Shown in pieces: positions 61,201 to 62,773 of a stretch of DNA of 62,773 bases. The stretch spans positions 1-62,773 of the forward strand of contig VMTE01000001.1 of assembly GCA_013791775.1 (NCBI GenBank). The letters run 5' to 3'. The DNA is from Hyphomonas sp. (GTDB taxonomy: Bacteria; Pseudomonadota; Alphaproteobacteria; Caulobacterales; Hyphomonadaceae). Below the pieces are notes generated by a model that was given only the letters and a program-made list of their open reading frames with translations, was not told the origin of the DNA and searched no databases. Each line of letters starts with the position of its first letter. Position 1 is the first letter of the stretch. The translations under genes and the position numbers were made by a program.

Positions 61201-62417
61201 TCAAGGACGGCGCGAAGGTATCGCCCGGCCTGCTGCTCGCCGACTGGGATCCGTTCGCACAGCCGATCGTGTCGGAAGTCGCCGGCGAAGCCCGCTTCCT
61301 CGACCTGTCGGACGGCCTGACCGTTCGTGAGGAAACCGATGAAGCCACGGGCATCTCGTCCCGTGTCGTGATCGACCCGCGCGCCACGTCGAAAACGTCC
61401 GATCTCAAGCCGTCGATCCAGATCGTCGGCAAGGACGGCAAGCCGGTGAAACTGCCGAACGGCTCGACGGCCACTTACGTCCTGTCGGTCGGCGCGATCC
61501 TTTCGGTTGCCGATGGCGACAAGATCGAACCCGGCGATACGCTGGCACGTGTCACCACGGGCGGCGCCAAGACGAAGGACATCACGGGCGGTCTGCCGCG
61601 CGTGGCGGAACTCTTCGAAGCCCGCCGTCCGAAGGATCACGCGATCATCGCGGATGTCGATGGCCGCGTCGAATACGGACGCGACTACAAGAACAAGCGC
61701 AAGGTCACGATTGTTCCGATGGAAGAGGGGCGTGCCCCGATCGACTACCTGGTTCCGAAGGGCAAGCACCTTGCAGTCCAGGATGGCGACTTCATCAAGC
61801 GCGGCGAGTTCCTGATGGACGGCAACCCCGCCCCGCAGGACATCCTCTCCACGCTCGGCGTCGAGGCGCTCGCCAACTACCTCATCGACGAGGTCCAGAA
61901 GGTGTACCGCCTGCAGGGCGTGCCGATCAACGACAAGCACATCGAGGTGATCGTTCGCCAGATGCTGCAGAAGGTCGAGATCGTCGATGGCGGCGACACG
62001 CCGTTCATCGTCGGCGAGCACATTGACGTGGGCGAGTTCGAGGAAGCCAACGACATCGTCCGGCGCTCGCGCAAGAAGGACCAGGTCGAGGCAACCTCGA
62101 CGCCGCTCCTGCTCGGTATCACCAAAGCCTCGCTGCAGACGAAGAGCTTCATCTCGGCCGCCTCGTTCCAGGAAACGACCCGCGTGCTGACCGAGGCCGC
62201 CGTCCAGGGCAAGACCGACACGCTCGAAGGCCTGAAAGAGAACGTCATCGTTGGCCGTCTCATTCCGGCCGGTACCGGCGGCGGTATCCGCCAGTTCCGC
62301 CGTGTTGCAGCAGAGCGCGATGCCAAGCTGAAGGCGAAACGTGCTGCGGCCATGGCCAAGGCCGAAGAAAGCCTGGTGCTCACCGGCCTGCCGGCTCCGG
62401 ACAAGACGGAAGCCTGA
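58206..62417 (+). CDS. rpoC: RNA polymerase beta' subunit
   Basis: 1403 residues. The N-terminal zinc ribbon ([20 protein letters not shown], about 72-91) and the active-site loop NADFDGDQM at 460-468 with its three aspartates are intact. The second zinc site lies in [19 protein letters not shown] (about 882-900). AAGGAG precedes the ATG. It is followed by a terminator, so the operon ends here, without rpsL-rpsG. Confidence 0.98.
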   Translation: MRQDVANMFNQNTPAPTFEAIRISIASPEKIKSWSSGEIKKPETINYRTFKPERDGLFCARIFGPTKDYECLCGKYKRIKYRGIVCEKCGVEVTLARVRRERMGHIDLAAPVAHIWFLKSLPSRISTLVDMPLKDVERVLYFESYVVIEPGLTELEPKQLLTEEEYMDAQDRLGEDSFTALIGAEAIREILKSLDLPSLAEQLRDDLRDSTSELKTKKASKRLKVVESFLQSKAKPEWMILTVVPVIPPDLRPLVPLDGGRFATSDLNDLYRRVINRNNRLKRLMELRAPDIIIRNEKRMLQESVDALFDNGRRGRTITGTNKRPLKSISDMLKGKQGRFRQNLLGKRVDYSGRSVIVVGPNLKLHECGLPKKMALELFKPFIYARLDAKGLAGTVKAAKKLVEKEKPEVWDILDEVIREHPVMLNRAPTLHRLGIQAFEPKLIEGKAIQLHPLVCAAFNADFDGDQMAVHVPLSLEAQLECRVLMMSTNNILSPANGKPIIVPSQDIILGLYYLSLDSNGEPGEGMKIADLAEMEHALDAGLITMHSKIKAMYDGIDEAGKPRRYIIDTTPGRFMVANLLPRAKGIGPELVNAVLTKKAIAKIIDEVYRLCGQKATVIFCDKVMELGFREACKAGISFGKDDMVIPEAKKRLVDATKEQVSEYERQYADGLITRGEKYNKVVDAWSTCTDKVADAMMDSAAKPQLAKGDRKAQVNSIFMMADSGARGSKNQMKQLAGMRGLMAKPSGEIIETPIISNFKEGLTVLEYFNSTHGARKGLADTALKTANSGYLTRRLVDVAQDCIINEDDCGTEKGIDISAVMEGADVVVSLAERLLGRVSAEDVKGADGKLVIPANTYIDEDVAAAIEAAAVDRVKARSALTCEAKNGICVACYGRDLARGTPVNRGEAVGVIAAQSIGEPGTQLTMRTFHIGGAAQVADQSSLEASFEGTVRFVDGEYVTRKDKTIIVVGRRMQVEIVDGEGRTRQSFRPAYGTRLMVKDGAKVSPGLLLADWDPFAQPIVSEVAGEARFLDLSDGLTVREETDEATGISSRVVIDPRATSKTSDLKPSIQIVGKDGKPVKLPNGSTATYVLSVGAILSVADGDKIEPGDTLARVTTGGAKTKDITGGLPRVAELFEARRPKDHAIIADVDGRVEYGRDYKNKRKVTIVPMEEGRAPIDYLVPKGKHLAVQDGDFIKRGEFLMDGNPAPQDILSTLGVEALANYLIDEVQKVYRLQGVPINDKHIEVIVRQMLQKVEIVDGGDTPFIVGEHIDVGEFEEANDIVRRSRKKDQVEATSTPLLLGITKASLQTKSFISAASFQETTRVLTEAAVQGKTDTLEGLKENVIVGRLIPAGTGGGIRQFRRVAAERDAKLKAKRAAAMAKAEESLVLTGLPAPDKTEA

Positions 62418-62450
62418 TCGCCGCCTGAGCGGCCCTTGAACCCACCGGAA

Positions 62451-62477
62451 AAGCCTGCCAGTTCTGGCAGGCTTTTT
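62451..62477 (+). terminator. Intrinsic terminator after rpoC
   Basis: AAGCCTGCCA (62451-62460) and TGGCAGGCTT (62465-62474) form a perfect stem with a 4-base loop, followed by T residues to 62477. Confidence 0.93.
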
Positions 62478-62497
62478 CATTTCCCGGCGAGGCACCC

Positions 62498-62605
62498 ATG
62501 AACTTCTCGAAAGCGGATCTGGCCGGGGCAGGGTGCGCCCTGGCGGCCATCGGGCTGGTTGCCTGGATGTGTTTCAGCAGCTGGGGCGGCATTTTACCGT
62601 TCTGA
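62498..62605 (+). CDS. Possible 35-residue single-helix membrane protein
   Basis: MNFSKADLAGAGCALAAIGL and then VAWMCFSSWGGILPF. One hydrophobic helix (about 9-27). GAGG lies 5 bases before the ATG, a good ribosome site. It starts 20 bp after the rpoC terminator and ends before the IS end. Conservation cannot be judged, so this remains a candidate. Confidence 0.4.
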   Translation: MNFSKADLAGAGCALAAIGLVAWMCFSSWGGILPF

Positions 62606-62610
62606 TGGTC

Positions 62611-62643
62611 GATTCCCGTCCCCGGTTTGCAGCCAGGGGAATC
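62611..62643. repeat. Short inverted repeat near the IS terminus
   Basis: GATTCCC (62611-62617) and GGGAATC (62637-62643) are perfect 7-bp arms. The right arm lies just outside the transposase stop and may belong to the terminal repeat of the IS; the true IS end was not determined. Confidence 0.35.
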
Positions 62644-62646
62644 GCT

Positions 62647-62773
62647 TCAGGTTAACGAGCCATTTTGTCGGATGAGGGTTTCGAGGTAATCGGGGTTGAG
62701 ATTGGCGAGTTTTCGGCGGACCTTGAGGCTGTGCTTGTCCTTGGGGTTTCGGACGAGGTTCATGGCGATATGC
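62647..62773 (-). mobile_element. ISAs1-like transposase, C-terminal end (rest outside window)
   Basis: Minus-strand frame open to the window edge, 41 codons plus stop. It reads HIAMNLVRNPKDKHSLKVRR then KLANLNPDYLETLIRQNG, like the C-terminus of ISAs1-family (DDE) transposases, where the AMNLVR segment follows the last catalytic region. Catalytic residues are outside. The IS lies in the space after rpoC where ribosomal protein genes are often found. Confidence 0.65.

Noticed and set aside
62380-62592. 70-residue minus-strand frame after rpoC
   Set aside because: It crosses the perfect rpoC terminator hairpin and overlaps the better-supported plus-strand small frame.

Overview
The window is about 62.8 kb of GC-rich chromosome from an alphaproteobacterium, most likely a Caulobacterales/Hyphomonadaceae (Hyphomonas-like) species. 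That placement is inferred from a ChpT-type phosphotransferase next to CheY/CheR, a GGAAC-N16-CGTT (EcfG-type) promoter, Caulobacter-like TTGAC/TANAWC promoters, a DnaG whose zinc-ligand positions are substituted, a large TonB-dependent receptor and many periplasmic lipoproteins and peptidases. No rRNA, tRNA, CRISPR array or prophage was seen. Most of the window is ordinary core chromosome with short accessory patches.

Layout. 1-5 kb: end of chpT, a CheY-like receiver, cheR, an S41 peptidase lipoprotein, mnmA and a TerB-like protein. 5-10 kb (minus strand): carB, greA and an ELM1-like gene. 10-19 kb: REDY-like lipoprotein, TadG-like protein, two hydrolases/peptidases, a TetR regulator with an operator-like palindrome, a GSU2403-type nucleotidyltransferase under two tandem inverted repeats, an SRAP protein and carA. 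18.4-23.9 kb: yqeY, a stress-promoter lipoprotein, dnaG and rpoD, closed by a strong terminator. 23.9-25.3 kb: a lower-GC patch with an orphan gene and a ParDE toxin-antitoxin pair. 25.5-28.7 kb: transglutaminase, zinc metallopeptidase, VOC protein, three palindromic repeat elements and a 51-residue Cys/His-rich protein.

28.7-36.6 kb: OppB/OppC permeases, a rhodanese/phosphatase-like protein, an ATP-grasp-like membrane protein, a metallo-beta-lactamase-fold hydrolase, an OppA-like binding protein, a DUF3667 membrane protein and a small secreted protein. 36.8-45.8 kb: a TonB-dependent receptor, a TPR-sulfotransferase, an S9 peptidase and a TPR-2OG-Fe(II) oxygenase; the oxygenase also sits at the end of an operon with two RNA methyltransferases. 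47.6-51.1 kb: a BON/OmpA-like protein coupled to a coiled-coil helix-hairpin-helix protein, and a second M48 protease with a Tat-like lipoprotein signal. 51.3-62.4 kb: rplK-rplA, rplJ-rplL and rpoB-rpoC with terminators, a leader and intergenic hairpins. The window ends in the 3' end of an ISAs1-like transposase.

Best candidates for new biology: the tandem-operator nucleotidyltransferase (15.3-16.4 kb); the receptor/sulfotransferase/peptidase/oxygenase neighbourhood (36.8-45.8 kb); the rhodanese/ATP-grasp/MBL trio (30.7-33.1 kb); the 51-residue Cys/His-rich protein (28.4-28.6 kb). All functional proposals for these are inference.
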